Of a DNA stretch of 64,000 nucleotides, positions 32,031 through 39,200 are shown piece after piece. Made by a program: the position numbers and the translations under genes. The stretch's first letter is position 1. The number at the start of each line of letters is the position of its first letter. The notes beneath the pieces were generated by a model. It searched no databases, was not told the DNA's origin, and was given only the letters and a program-made list of their open reading frames with translations. Source of the DNA: a virus; IMG/VR virus record IMGVR_UViG_3300017917_003339, positions 28,495-92,494 of that record; one strand, given 5' to 3'.

Positions 32031-32669
32031 TTATTTTCTCCCTTTTAACCAACCTTCGTTTAAATAAGTTTCAAGGTCTTCTTTTTTAATTTTTTTGTTA
32101 GTACCATCCTTGGTTATCCAACATGTACCATATTGACTGTTTGTTTCACCAGTCCCAGTACCTTTTCTTTTTTCTGATATTAATTGTTTAGTTTCTTCCG
32201 AATGACATTTACCTTCAAAAGTATTATAATTAATTTTACCTAATTTATGTGCTTTTTTTAATGTTTCAGATGATATTTCTGTATGTTTTTTAAAAAACTC
32301 TTCATCAATTTTTAATTTGTCAGAAAACGCTTTTCCACCAGCCTTAATACATTTCTCCATATGTTCTTTATTAGCAAAACCACCTTGACCACCTTCTTTT
32401 AAATTCATACATAAACCATCAGATATCAACTCTTTTGTTATAATTTCAATCTCTCTAAGAACTAATTTTTCTCTTGTTGGTAAAAATTCTAATATTTCTT
32501 TTGTATGGTTTTCAACACCATATTTCCTAATACTATATCTTAATATCTTACCACTTCCCATGTAACCGTCATCTAATTTCGTAGTTGAATGCATTCCAAT
32601 ATACCATCTTCCTGTTACATTACATGTTGTTTTATATATGTAATGTATATTTGCTTTTTTTCTTGCCAT
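32031..32669 (-). CDS. GIY-YIG homing endonuclease, copy 1
   Basis: 212 aa. HYIYKTTCNVTGRWYIGMHS is the GIY-YIG core (Y, YIG), followed by GSGKILRYSIRKYG and E-containing LREIEIITKE. The C-terminal KCHSEETKQLISEKRKGTGT resembles a NUMOD-type DNA-binding segment. About half identical to 55480-56127, chiefly at both ends. Its ATG closes a 14-bp hairpin. Inserted among tRNA genes. Confidence 0.88.
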   Translation of the reverse strand: MARKKANIHYIYKTTCNVTGRWYIGMHSTTKLDDGYMGSGKILRYSIRKYGVENHTKEILEFLPTREKLVLREIEIITKELISDGLCMNLKEGGQGGFANKEHMEKCIKAGGKAFSDKLKIDEEFFKKHTEISSETLKKAHKLGKINYNTFEGKCHSEETKQLISEKRKGTGTGETNSQYGTCWITKDGTNKKIKKEDLETYLNEGWLKGRK

Positions 32670-32710
32670 TTCAGTTTATCTTTAATAATAAATATCAAGA
32701 TAAACTGAAA
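32669..32710 (-). promoter_or_regulatory. Start-codon hairpin with ATATTTATT motif in the loop (GIY-YIG copy 1)
   Basis: Perfect 14-bp arms TTTCAGTTTATCTT / AAGATAAACTGAAA; motif at 32687-32695; ATG begins within the 3' arm end. Confidence 0.75.
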
Positions 32711-32729
32711 AGTACAAAAAAGTTTATGG

Positions 32730-32805
32730 TAGCCTCGACGGGGCTCGAACCCGCATTGCACACCTTGAAAGGATGGCTTCCTAGTCCGATTTAGAAGACA
32801 AGGCC
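32730..32805 (-). tRNA. tRNA-Glu(TTC), copy 2
   Basis: GGCCTTG/CGAGGCT; loop CTTTCAA. Confidence 0.85.
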
Positions 32806-32862
32806 ATGTTTATCGTTTCGGTTACCCCCACGCAGTGCACTTACGCAGGGACCTACTCCTTG

Positions 32863-33026
32863 TAGGAATGAGTGGATTCGAACCACTGACCTTCTCCCTT
32901 ATGATGGGAGTCGTTCTGAATGTGTTTTTTCAACCAACTTAATGGTAATTCATTAAGCACACACCCCGATTGTTGTTATTTACCATCTCCTTAAGGAGCC
33001 AATCAGACCGCTGAACGTACATTCCT
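32863..33026 (-). tRNA. tRNA-Met(CAT) with ~90-nt D-loop insertion
   Basis: Perfect acceptor AGGAATG/CATTCCT, D-stem CGTTC/GAACG, anticodon arm CTCCC-ATCATAA-GGGAG and T-arm AGTGG/CCACT. About 100 nt separate the D-stem arms; within them ATGGTAA pairs with TTACCAT. Confidence 0.65.
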
Positions 33027-33028
33027 AG

Positions 33029-33101
33029 TGGTACCTCCCAGATTCGAACTGGGGACACCTGCATCTTCAGTGCAGTGCTCTACCAACTGAGCTAAGGTAC
33101 C
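33029..33101 (-). tRNA. tRNA-Phe(GAA), copy 2
   Basis: GGTACCT/AGGTACC; CTGCA-CTGAAGA-TGCAG. Confidence 0.94.
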
Positions 33102-33114
33102 TTTTAATTTCGTT

Positions 33115-33124
33115 GCAAAGATAC
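33115..33124 (-). promoter_or_regulatory. TAnnTTTG promoter (TATCTTTG) for the third tRNA region
   Basis: GTATCTTTGC, 14 nt before tRNA-Phe. Confidence 0.7.
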
Positions 33125-33179
33125 AACTTATTTTTTAATCTCCAAATTTTCAATGAACTTTTTTTATTTTTTTTTTCTT

Positions 33180-33252
33180 GTGGAATCAACGGGAGTCGAC
33201 CCCGTGTCTCTGGCTCTTCAGGCCAGCGCTAAACCCCTCAGCTATGACTCCA
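33180..33252 (-). tRNA. tRNA-Phe(GAA), copy 3
   Basis: TGGAGTC/GATTCCA; CTGGC-CTGAAGA-GCCAG. T-loop starts GTC instead of TTC. Confidence 0.88.
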
Positions 33253-33264
33253 ATTTTTGTACAT

Positions 33265-33294
33265 AAAAAAAGCCTGACTTATTAGGGTCAGGCT
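33265..33294 (-). terminator. Terminator of small-ORF cassette B
   Basis: AGCCTGACC/..GTCAGGCT hairpin and T7 on the minus strand. Confidence 0.85.
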
Positions 33295-33323
33295 TGTTAC
33301 TATGGTTGAGTTATTTCTAACTG

Positions 33324-33413
33324 TTAACTATTGGCAACACACGACCCTCCAGAAGAGCAATCCTCCTCGGCAGCAAAAAATGCAAAATCAAATATGTTAG
33401 CAAAAGTTCTCAT
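33324..33413 (-). CDS. Small-ORF cassette B, 29 aa
   Basis: MRTFANIFDFAFFAAEEDCS then SGGSCVANS. Hydrophobic first half and a Cys pair at the end. Has both motif types upstream and its own terminator. N-terminus resembles cassettes C and D. Confidence 0.65.
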   Translation of the reverse strand: MRTFANIFDFAFFAAEEDCSSGGSCVANS

Positions 33414-33434
33414 AGTAATATTTTTATGTTTGTT

Positions 33435-33443
33435 TATAAATAT
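33435..33443 (-). promoter_or_regulatory. ATATTTATA motif, cassette B
   Basis: 21 nt before the ATG at 33413. Confidence 0.55.
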
Positions 33444-33489
33444 GTTCTTTTTTTAAAAAGTTTATTTTTTGTTTGTTTTTAAATTCTTT

Positions 33490-33499
33490 GCAAATATAC
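33490..33499 (-). promoter_or_regulatory. TAnnTTTG promoter, cassette B
   Basis: GTATATTTGC. Confidence 0.65.
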
Positions 33500-33548
33500 G
33501 AACTATTTTAATACTAGTCAAGTTTTTTTGCAACTTTTTTAAATTATT

Positions 33549-34136
33549 TTATAATTCGTTGTTTCTCAATTGATTAAGATAAGCTTCCATTTCATCTTTT
33601 TCATCGTATTTGAATGTTTTTAACACTCTCACGCTTTTGGTTGAAATTGATTTACCACCAGCTGCTCCTTTCCTAACATATATTCTATCAGAATCTAACT
33701 GATGTGCTGGTACAGCTTGATAGTAATATTTAGGGTCTAAATATGCCATTGGTATTATGATTTCAATAACTGCATAATCTGGACCTTCAAATTCTTCTGT
33801 CATGTTGAATAAATCATCGTGGTGTTTATGTTTGAATTTAACACCTAAGTCAGTCATCATAGAAGGAACGTATTTTGCATCTGGATGTTGTTGTTTAATA
33901 TACTGCATCATCTTAGAACCAATTCCTAACCTTCTATATTTTGGTAAGACTATAATATTACCAACAGTCAATTCACCATCGTATATTGTGTATTGTACCA
34001 TTCCAAGAATGTCATCATTCAAATACACACCCAACTCATAATCATCTTGACCATGGTGATAACCCATGTGTTCTGTTCTATAATCTAACTCGCCAGTGAG
34101 CCCTTCTCTTAACAATTTTTTTATTAGTGCTTTCAT
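33549..34136 (-). CDS. CTS-tagged GNAT acetyltransferase
   Basis: 195 aa from MKALIKKLLREG (34136). After the tag comes a GNAT domain with LPKYRRLGIGSKMMQYIKQQ (motif A) around residues 82-101. The reading frame upstream runs through a tRNA-Leu and is not used. The ATATTTATT motif ends 3 nt before the ATG, so the message may be leaderless. A head-carried acetyltransferase could modify host proteins or toxins at infection (inference). Confidence 0.8.
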   Translation of the reverse strand: MKALIKKLLREGLTGELDYRTEHMGYHHGQDDYELGVYLNDDILGMVQYTIYDGELTVGNIIVLPKYRRLGIGSKMMQYIKQQHPDAKYVPSMMTDLGVKFKHKHHDDLFNMTEEFEGPDYAVIEIIIPMAYLDPKYYYQAVPAHQLDSDRIYVRKGAAGGKSISTKSVRVLKTFKYDEKDEMEAYLNQLRNNEL

Positions 34137-34139
34137 ACT

Positions 34140-34148
34140 AATAAATAT
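34140..34148 (-). promoter_or_regulatory. ATATTTATT motif
   Basis: 3 nt before the ATG at 34136. Confidence 0.55.
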
Positions 34149-34165
34149 GTCAAAGAATTGATTTG

Positions 34166-34248
34166 TACCGCTGACTGGACTCGAACCAGCACACCCTTTC
34201 GGGCACCAGATTCTTAGTCTGGCGTGTCTACCATTCCACCACAGCGGC
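34166..34248 (-). tRNA. tRNA-Leu(AAG)
   Basis: Class II; CCAGA-CTAAGAA-TCTGG. An A34 Leu anticodon is unusual in bacteria. Confidence 0.88.
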
Positions 34249-34255
34249 AGGTACA

Positions 34256-34338
34256 AGATAGTTAATTTTGTGGATTTGAACCACTTCGTTCGCATTTTAA
34301 GTGTGAATTTTTAACCAATTTTGTTTGCTGAAACTATC
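34256..34338 (-). tRNA. Degenerate tRNA-Leu-like gene (TAA)
   Basis: GATAGTT/AACTATC acceptor and GTGG-TTCAAAT-CCAC T-arm, separated by six unpaired nt; loop CTTAAAA with a mismatched stem. Confidence 0.45.
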
Positions 34339-34343
34339 TTTTG

Positions 34344-34418
34344 TAGGTCTGGAGGGATTCGAACCCCCGACTTTTTCCTTGTAAGAGAAACACTCTGAAC
34401 CAACTGAGTTACAGACCC
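34344..34418 (-). tRNA. tRNA-Val(TAC), copy 1
   Basis: GGGTCTG/CAGACCT; TTTCT-CTTACAA-GGAAA. Confidence 0.9.
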
Positions 34419-34427
34419 ATTATATTG

Positions 34428-34510
34428 TACCGCTGGCGAGACTCGAACTCGCACGCTTATTTCAGCACTGGTTTCTAAGACCAGCGGGTCTACCATTCCC
34501 CCACAGCGGC
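34428..34510 (-). tRNA. tRNA-Leu(TAG)
   Basis: Class II; CTGGT-CTTAGAA-ACCAG. Confidence 0.93.
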
Positions 34511-34520
34511 ATATATGATG

Positions 34521-34661
34521 TTAAGCTTCTTCTAGCTCAACATCTTCAATTTCTTTATCTTGTTCTAATTTTTTAGCACATGTAATGTGCATAAATTTTT
34601 TGTCTACTACTAAAGCAGCACCGTGGATAACACCACCACATTCACAACAATTAAACTTCAT
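34521..34661 (-). CDS. Small zinc-ribbon-like protein, 46 aa
   Basis: MKFNCCECGGVIHGAALVVD then MHITCAKKLEQD. CCxC...C spacing suggests one metal site. Sits between Leu tRNAs. Function unknown. Confidence 0.7.
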   Translation of the reverse strand: MKFNCCECGGVIHGAALVVDKKFMHITCAKKLEQDKEIEDVELEEA

Positions 34662-34694
34662 ACTTCCATAATTTTAATTAACACGTTATTTTTG

Positions 34695-34778
34695 TAGCCA
34701 GAGTGGGAATCGAACCCACACGTCCTTGCGGACACCAGATTTTGAGTCTGGCGCGTCTACCAATTCCGCCATCTGGCC
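34695..34778 (-). tRNA. tRNA-Leu(CAA)
   Basis: Class II; CCAGA-CTCAAAA-TCTGG. Confidence 0.93.
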
Positions 34779-34783
34779 AGTTG

Positions 34784-34869
34784 TAGCCGAGGAGGGACTC
34801 GAACCCTCACGCCCATTACTGAGCACGGGATTTTAAGTCCCGCGTGTCTACCAATTCCACCACTCGGCC
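34784..34869 (-). tRNA. tRNA-Leu(TAA)
   Basis: Class II; CGGGA-CTTAAAA-TCCCG. Confidence 0.94.
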
Positions 34870-34873
34870 ATTT

Positions 34874-34965
34874 ATGTGTTGTGAGAACTGTACCGTAGGC
34901 TATTCTCCGCATACCACATGGGTATTGTTCTATCGCCATAGCAGCCTCCATAAAGGACAACACAT
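34874..34965 (-). ncRNA. Stem-closed, branched spacer element
   Basis: 92 nt closed by ATGTGTTGT/ACAACACAT (9 bp). Inner hairpins CTAT/ATAG and ATACC/GGTAT. No T-loop. Confidence 0.5.
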
Positions 34966-34973
34966 ATTTTTGG

Positions 34974-35048
34974 TACACCCAACTGGATTCGAACCAGTGG
35001 CCTCTTGCGTGTAAAACAAGCGCTCTCAACCAACTGAGCTATGGGTGC
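34974..35048 (-). tRNA. tRNA-Val(TAC), copy 2
   Basis: GCACCCA/TGGGTGT; CTTGT-TTTACAC-GCAAG. Confidence 0.93.
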
Positions 35049-35060
35049 ATATGGTAGGGT

Positions 35061-35360
35061 TTAACCTACCTTGATAAAATCTTCATTATCGATGGCTCTT
35101 TCAATCCATCTGATTAATTCTGAACCCTTGATTTCTGCATCGAATGTGGTTGTACCCAAATCCTCAGCCAATACTAGTGTTGCAATTTTTTCTCTTTCAA
35201 AAGAATCCATTACAAATGATTTTTGTACAGTTTTGATTGGAAACTGATAGGTTCCATCCAACACATCAACTTTATAATATAGGTTCCCACCTACATAGTG
35301 ACTAAATTTAGCCAGATTCTTTGACTTATACAAGTCTTTTTTAATTTCATTCTTTTCCAT
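35061..35360 (-). CDS. Hypothetical protein, 99 aa
   Basis: Start taken at MEKNEIKKDL; an ATG 18 nt upstream is possible but lies 2 nt from tRNA-Cys. Mixed alpha/beta sequence (LYYKVDVLDGTYQFPIKTVQ). Between tRNA-Cys and tRNA-Val. Function unknown. Confidence 0.68.
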   Translation of the reverse strand: MEKNEIKKDLYKSKNLAKFSHYVGGNLYYKVDVLDGTYQFPIKTVQKSFVMDSFEREKIATLVLAEDLGTTTFDAEIKGSELIRWIERAIDNEDFIKVG

Positions 35361-35380
35361 TGTTTCACTCTTTATCATTG

Positions 35381-35451
35381 AGGCGCCGACTGGATTCGAA
35401 CCAGTGTACGGGGTTTTGCAGACCCCTGCCTAGCCACTCGGCCACGGCGCC
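35381..35451 (-). tRNA. tRNA-Cys(GCA)
   Basis: GGCGCCG/CGGCGCC; GGGGT-CTGCAAA-ACCCC. Confidence 0.94.
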
Positions 35452-35464
35452 ATTGTTATAAAAT

Positions 35465-35496
35465 AAAAAACCCATCTGGTTAGGATGGGCTTTTTG
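35465..35496 (-). terminator. Terminator of small-ORF cassette C
   Basis: CCCATC/GATGGG hairpin with T6 on the minus strand. Confidence 0.82.
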
Positions 35497-35518
35497 AGAG
35501 ATACTTATCTTATTCAGA

Positions 35519-35602
35519 TTAGTTAACACACAAGTAGCCCAGCTGTGTTTCCACTAGCAAGCATAAACCTAAAAGGACTAATATGTTAAAAGTATTTCTC
35601 AT
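35519..35602 (-). CDS. Small-ORF cassette C, 27 aa membrane peptide
   Basis: MRNTFNILVLLGLCLLVETQ then LGYLCVN: one short membrane helix or signal-like segment with two Cys. Own TATCTTTG promoter and terminator. Confidence 0.62.
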   Translation of the reverse strand: MRNTFNILVLLGLCLLVETQLGYLCVN

Positions 35603-35632
35603 TGTTTTTTATGTGTTTCTAATTAAATATAT

Positions 35633-35642
35633 GCAAAGATAC
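35633..35642 (-). promoter_or_regulatory. TAnnTTTG promoter (TATCTTTG), cassette C and tRNAs
   Basis: GTATCTTTGC, 30 nt before the ATG at 35602. Confidence 0.65.
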
Positions 35643-35694
35643 TAAAAGTTCTAATACAAGTCAAGTTTTTTTTGAAAAAAATTTTTAAAAAATT

Positions 35695-36147
35695 TTAATT
35701 TACGTCTTTTAGTGAGTCACCACCCATGGTTTGTCCAGTAGAACAACTACCCTTTTTCTCCCCACGTTTACAAGCCTTATTCACTTCTAGGCCGTCTAAC
35801 CCAACATCTGGTTTTCTAGCTAATTTTTTTAAATATCTCTTGTATTCCTCTTCATCTGTAAAACCAGCCGCTGCCATAGTTCTTAAGAAGTCTTCACGTT
35901 TTTTACCAGATATTTCATCACGGTTTAATTGAACTATTTTTTGAATTTCAGCTCTTTTCTCTTGTGGTGAAAGAGTGGTGATTTTTTGGATTGAATCAAT
36001 CTTAGCTTTATATTCTGGTTTTATTTGTCCCCATGATAATCCAGTCATCATAAGAAGACCAGCCAAGAATGGTTTTATACCTTCTTCTATTGGTTCTTCT
36101 TTTTTCAATAAGGATTCTCTAAGTAGTTGTTTTATTAAAGGTTTCAT
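35695..36147 (-). CDS. CTS-tagged hypothetical protein, 150 aa
   Basis: MKPLIKQLLRESL tag, then a hydrophobic segment (KPFLAGLLMMTGLSW, about 25-39), a helical basic middle, and a Cys-containing tail (KACKRGEKKGSCSTGQTMGG). The tail resembles a small bacterial signature but no domain was recognised. ATATTTATT motif 14 nt upstream. Confidence 0.75.
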   Translation of the reverse strand: MKPLIKQLLRESLLKKEEPIEEGIKPFLAGLLMMTGLSWGQIKPEYKAKIDSIQKITTLSPQEKRAEIQKIVQLNRDEISGKKREDFLRTMAAAGFTDEEEYKRYLKKLARKPDVGLDGLEVNKACKRGEKKGSCSTGQTMGGDSLKDVN

Positions 36148-36161
36148 ATCTTTGTTTTAGT

Positions 36162-36170
36162 AATAAATAT
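36162..36170 (-). promoter_or_regulatory. ATATTTATT motif
   Basis: 14 nt before the ATG at 36147; back-to-back with the plus-strand motif at 36194. Confidence 0.6.
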
Positions 36171-36193
36171 TTACATATCATAAAAACATCGAT

Positions 36194-36202
36194 ATATTTA
36201 TG
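36194..36202 (+). promoter_or_regulatory. ATATTTATG motif (plus strand)
   Basis: Ends just before ATG 36206 of the plus-strand nuclease-like gene. Confidence 0.5.
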
Positions 36203-36205
36203 ATT

Positions 36206-36529
36206 ATGGGATATGTTTATTTACTACTACAGATTGATTTTGAAGGCAAAGAGTCTTATAAGATTGGTATTACCAAAAATGACCCAAACCTTAGAGTTAA
36301 ACAACTTCAAACGGGGAACCCAAACAAGATTAGTCTTCATAGAAAATATGAAACACCTAACTACTTAAAGGTAGAAAAATGGCTTCATAGACAATACTTT
36401 GAAAAGACTGAGGCTAAAAATGAATGGAGAACACTTACAGATGAGCAAGTATTCTCCTTTCTTGATGACTGCCAAGCAGCCGATAATACCATTCAATTCT
36501 TGTTAGACAACAACAGCTTCTACAAATAA
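36206..36529 (+). CDS. T5orf172/Mug113-like GIY-YIG protein
   Basis: 107 aa from MGYVYLLLQI; an ATG 6 nt earlier overlaps the motif. GYVYLLLQ ... SYKIGITKN and LRVKQLQTGNP match the T5orf172 branch of the GIY-YIG superfamily. Later KVEKWLHRQYFEKTEAKNEW, then F, supplies the E/N region. May be a nuclease or DNA-binding regulator. Its 3' end overlaps the convergent HD gene by 27 nt. Confidence 0.82.
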   Translation: MGYVYLLLQIDFEGKESYKIGITKNDPNLRVKQLQTGNPNKISLHRKYETPNYLKVEKWLHRQYFEKTEAKNEWRTLTDEQVFSFLDDCQAADNTIQFLLDNNSFYK

Positions 36530-37021
36530 TACGTTGTACGCTTCTAAGAATGTTTTTTTGGCTTTTGCGTGGTCCCAACATTGAAAAATTTTGGTATCAT
36601 CTAATACCAAATTTTCCCATTCAATTTGTAACATTCTAGCATCAATTTCTTTTACCGTTTCATTCAACGGATATTCAAAACCAAATTTGTCAGCAATCAT
36701 AAGCATAAGATTGTGTTCACATTCTTTGTATTCTGGTAGTCTAGCTTTTATGGGTGTTGGAATGTCGCCCAAATAAGCTTCACTCGCATCATGCATAAGT
36801 GCAGCTTTTTTGTCTTCAAAAGAAGATGCTTTCATCATACACATAACACTGTGTTGTGCTACGGAATAATGCCTGTTCAAATGACCACCAAATCTAGGCA
36901 CCGATGCCAATGCATGTGCTATGTCTTCAATAGCGATGACATCTTTTGTTGGTTCAAAAACATTTATAAAGAGTCCAGAATTAGTTCTGATACATCCTTT
37001 AGGTGATTCGTGTATATCCAT
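36503..37021 (-). CDS. HD-domain hydrolase (YfbR-like)
   Basis: 172 aa. Motif order H...HD...D: RHYSVAQHSVMC, ALMHDASEAYLGDIPTPIK, and EIDARMLQIEWENL. Matches phage and bacterial HD proteins related to the 5'-nucleotidase YfbR. Probably acts on nucleotides. Operon with the nucleotidyltransferase upstream (3-nt gap). Confidence 0.85.
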   Translation of the reverse strand: MDIHESPKGCIRTNSGLFINVFEPTKDVIAIEDIAHALASVPRFGGHLNRHYSVAQHSVMCMMKASSFEDKKAALMHDASEAYLGDIPTPIKARLPEYKECEHNLMLMIADKFGFEYPLNETVKEIDARMLQIEWENLVLDDTKIFQCWDHAKAKKTFLEAYNVLFVEAVVV

Positions 37022-37024
37022 AGA

Positions 37025-38254
37025 TTAAAAATTAAATGGCCAAAAATTGAATTTGGACTTTTTAGGTTTGTAAAACTCTTTTCTGATTTTGGTAAGAAGT
37101 TTATTTACCAACTCTTTGTCTACGTTATTAGGTAGATTTGAGTTTTCGAATACTTCATCCATATTTTCAATGGCTTTGTCAGCGATGTCAATGAGCGAGT
37201 CTAAATCAACTTCACCACGTCTGATTGCTAGAAGTTCTTGAGCATCTGGTCGTCTTACGATAATACCCTTACCTTCACCAATTTCAGTAGCCATTCTAAT
37301 AAGACGCATACAGTGCATCATATTCTTACCGTCAATTCTTTGACCATGTTCTTGAGTTTCAACGTAACGAGCTTCGTTACGGTTCTCAAGCCATTCTTGG
37401 TATTCTTTGTAATCCTTACAGTGTTCTGAATAACCGTCTTTGTTATAAACGATTGTACAGATTGATTTCTCACCCTTTGGAATACTAGAAAGACGTAGTT
37501 GGTTAGAGATACCGTAGTTAACCTTACCATCTTCATCTTCATGACCAGTGTTAACAAGTCCTTTATACCCAAGACCCATTGGCTTGCCAGCATCTTTGAG
37601 AATTTGTTTCATTTTCTCTCTGGTTTCTTCATCATTAGCATTTGTATGAATCATTGCTGCTGTTCTATCATAAAACAAAGCATAAACATCTCTAGCGTTT
37701 GGTACATTTACAGCACCGATGAATTTTTCGTTGAAACCACGACCTTTGTTCCATTTTCTCCATGGGATTGATTTTTCACCTTCAAGAACATAACAGAAGT
37801 CTAACAAGTCTTTTCTTGTTACCTTGTCTTTCTCCCAGTTTTGTTTCTTGTTAAGACCCTTGGCTTTCTTGATTTGCTGTCTTGCATAACCACCAAATGA
37901 ATCCTTACAGATTTTGGTAATGAAGTCTTCTTTGTGCGCAAGAATAAGGTCAAAAAGCGGGTGCTTATGAACAATACAATCCTCTGGGCTGTTAAGAAGT
38001 TCAAGAACTGTTGGGTTGTTAGAACCCATTAGTTCAAGGAAACGCCTAATCTCCCAACCAGTGTAATCTTTATTTACGTTAATTTGTTCTACATACCCAG
38101 TACCTAGGATGTAATCCTCAGGCAATATGTAAACAAATTTCTTGTCGATGTCACTTGCAGGTGTTTGCGTACCGTATGCTTGAGAACCGATAATGGTTTC
38201 AAACAAGATAAGGCCGTTTTCCACAAGGAACTCATGTGTTATTTGTTTACTCAT
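37025..38254 (-). CDS. Predicted nucleotidyltransferase (Pol beta superfamily)
   Basis: 409 aa from MSKQITHEFL. ETIIGSQAYGTQTPASDIDK is the GS...D-x-D motif of the Pol-beta superfamily (COG3541 type), followed by a large helical domain. Frequent in large phages; substrate unknown, perhaps tRNA or another RNA. TATCTTTG promoter 17 nt upstream. Confidence 0.85.
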   Translation of the reverse strand: MSKQITHEFLVENGLILFETIIGSQAYGTQTPASDIDKKFVYILPEDYILGTGYVEQINVNKDYTGWEIRRFLELMGSNNPTVLELLNSPEDCIVHKHPLFDLILAHKEDFITKICKDSFGGYARQQIKKAKGLNKKQNWEKDKVTRKDLLDFCYVLEGEKSIPWRKWNKGRGFNEKFIGAVNVPNARDVYALFYDRTAAMIHTNANDEETREKMKQILKDAGKPMGLGYKGLVNTGHEDEDGKVNYGISNQLRLSSIPKGEKSICTIVYNKDGYSEHCKDYKEYQEWLENRNEARYVETQEHGQRIDGKNMMHCMRLIRMATEIGEGKGIIVRRPDAQELLAIRRGEVDLDSLIDIADKAIENMDEVFENSNLPNNVDKELVNKLLTKIRKEFYKPKKSKFNFWPFNF

Positions 38255-38271
38255 AATTCTTTTAATTTTTT

Positions 38272-38281
38272 GCAAAGATAC
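38272..38281 (-). promoter_or_regulatory. TAnnTTTG promoter (TATCTTTG)
   Basis: 17 nt before the ATG at 38254. Confidence 0.7.
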
Positions 38282-38303
38282 ATAATTTATTTCTAACCAC
38301 CAA

Positions 38304-38312
38304 ATATTTATA
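38304..38312 (+). promoter_or_regulatory. ATATTTATA motif (plus strand)
   Basis: ATATTTATAATAAAA, 11 nt before the ATG at 38324. Confidence 0.65.
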
Positions 38313-38323
38313 ATAAAAACGTC

Positions 38324-38665
38324 ATGTGGAAAGAAATTAAAAAATTTTTTGGAGAGACATTTAAGGATGAGCGTGGTCGTTATTCATCTAAGCGTCTTAT
38401 TGGTATTATCGCAGGTTTAACACTATGCGTTACTCTAGTTTTAAATAGTTTTTACAATGAATCAATTAAACCATCAGATACGCTAGTCTATGCTGTAGCT
38501 ATGTTGTCATTTGGTTGTTTGGGGCTTGCCTCAATTGATAAAATCTGGGGTAGAGTGCAAATGCCATATACACCAAAAGAAAACGAATATAATTCAGATA
38601 CTTACCCTGACACTGGGACCAACACAGTACCAGATAGTGAAGAACCACTTATTACACCACAATAA
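38324..38665 (+). CDS. Two-helix membrane protein, holin-like
   Basis: 113 aa. Basic N-terminus (KDERGRYSSKRL), two membrane helices (about 28-45 and 58-76) and a charged, Pro/Thr-rich tail. This is the layout of a class II holin; the ATATTTATA motif and nearby terminator make a separate, perhaps late, unit. Function inferred from architecture only. Confidence 0.65.
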   Translation: MWKEIKKFFGETFKDERGRYSSKRLIGIIAGLTLCVTLVLNSFYNESIKPSDTLVYAVAMLSFGCLGLASIDKIWGRVQMPYTPKENEYNSDTYPDTGTNTVPDSEEPLITPQ

Positions 38666-38668
38666 TTT

Positions 38669-38697
38669 AAAAGGGCTATTTTATGTAGCCCTTTTTT
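38669..38697. terminator. Bidirectional terminator
   Basis: AAAAGGGCTA-TTTTATG-TAGCCCTTTTTT between the convergent holin-like and 2H genes. Confidence 0.85.
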
Positions 38698-39200
38698 ATT
38701 AACTCATGCAAGTATTCTGAGTGTTCTATATTTTTTTCGTTGGCATACCCAATACTCATGTGCATTCCAAAAAAGGGTCTCCCTAATCCTAACTCAGTTC
38801 TTATGGATTGTAACAATTCTCTTTCTTCGTGAGGAATATTAAACCACCATGTTCTACCATCAGTCCTTGGGTCCAAATCAATCACAAGTGGAATTTTTTT
38901 CCCATGCCATTTTTGTTTGGTAGTTTCCCACGCATTTAAAACCTCTTCCTCGGACTTTTCTCCGTTCTGGGTTAAATCCTTCATACTGTCGTTAATAAAC
39001 GAAATATGAGCCCCTCTGAGTGGTTTATTGAGCGGTAAGTTGTATCTTCTTTTTATAAACCATGCGTAATATTCGCATATCTCACCATCCACCATAACCA
39101 TGGCTACTTTTTTCCATGATGCTTGATTTAAGTGTTTCTTTGTCTTGTCCTCAGGCTCAAACTCAATCTTGCCTGTAAGGTGTAATATTTTGGTTTCCAT
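38676..39200 (-). CDS. 2H phosphoesterase-like protein
   Basis: 174 aa. Two H-x-S motifs, AHISFI (about 63-68) and MHMSIG (about 147-152), are the pair that defines 2H phosphoesterases (RNA 2',3'-cyclic phosphodiesterase/ligase fold). Acts on RNA or nucleotide cyclic phosphates by family. Its 3' end lies in the terminator. Confidence 0.72.
   Translation of the reverse strand: METKILHLTGKIEFEPEDKTKKHLNQASWKKVAMVMVDGEICEYYAWFIKRRYNLPLNKPLRGAHISFINDSMKDLTQNGEKSEEEVLNAWETTKQKWHGKKIPLVIDLDPRTDGRTWWFNIPHEERELLQSIRTELGLGRPFFGMHMSIGYANEKNIEHSEYLHELIKKGYIK

Noticed and set aside
32863-33026. Group I or group II intron in tRNA-Met
   Set aside because: The insert is only ~90 nt, with no recognisable intron core and no ORF.
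34757-35029. Open frame of about 90 codons across tRNA-Leu and tRNA-Val
   Set aside because: It consists mostly of tRNA sequence read as protein.
36200-36205. First ATG of the plus-strand GIY-YIG-like gene
   Set aside because: It overlaps the promoter-like motif; the ATG at 36206 fits better.
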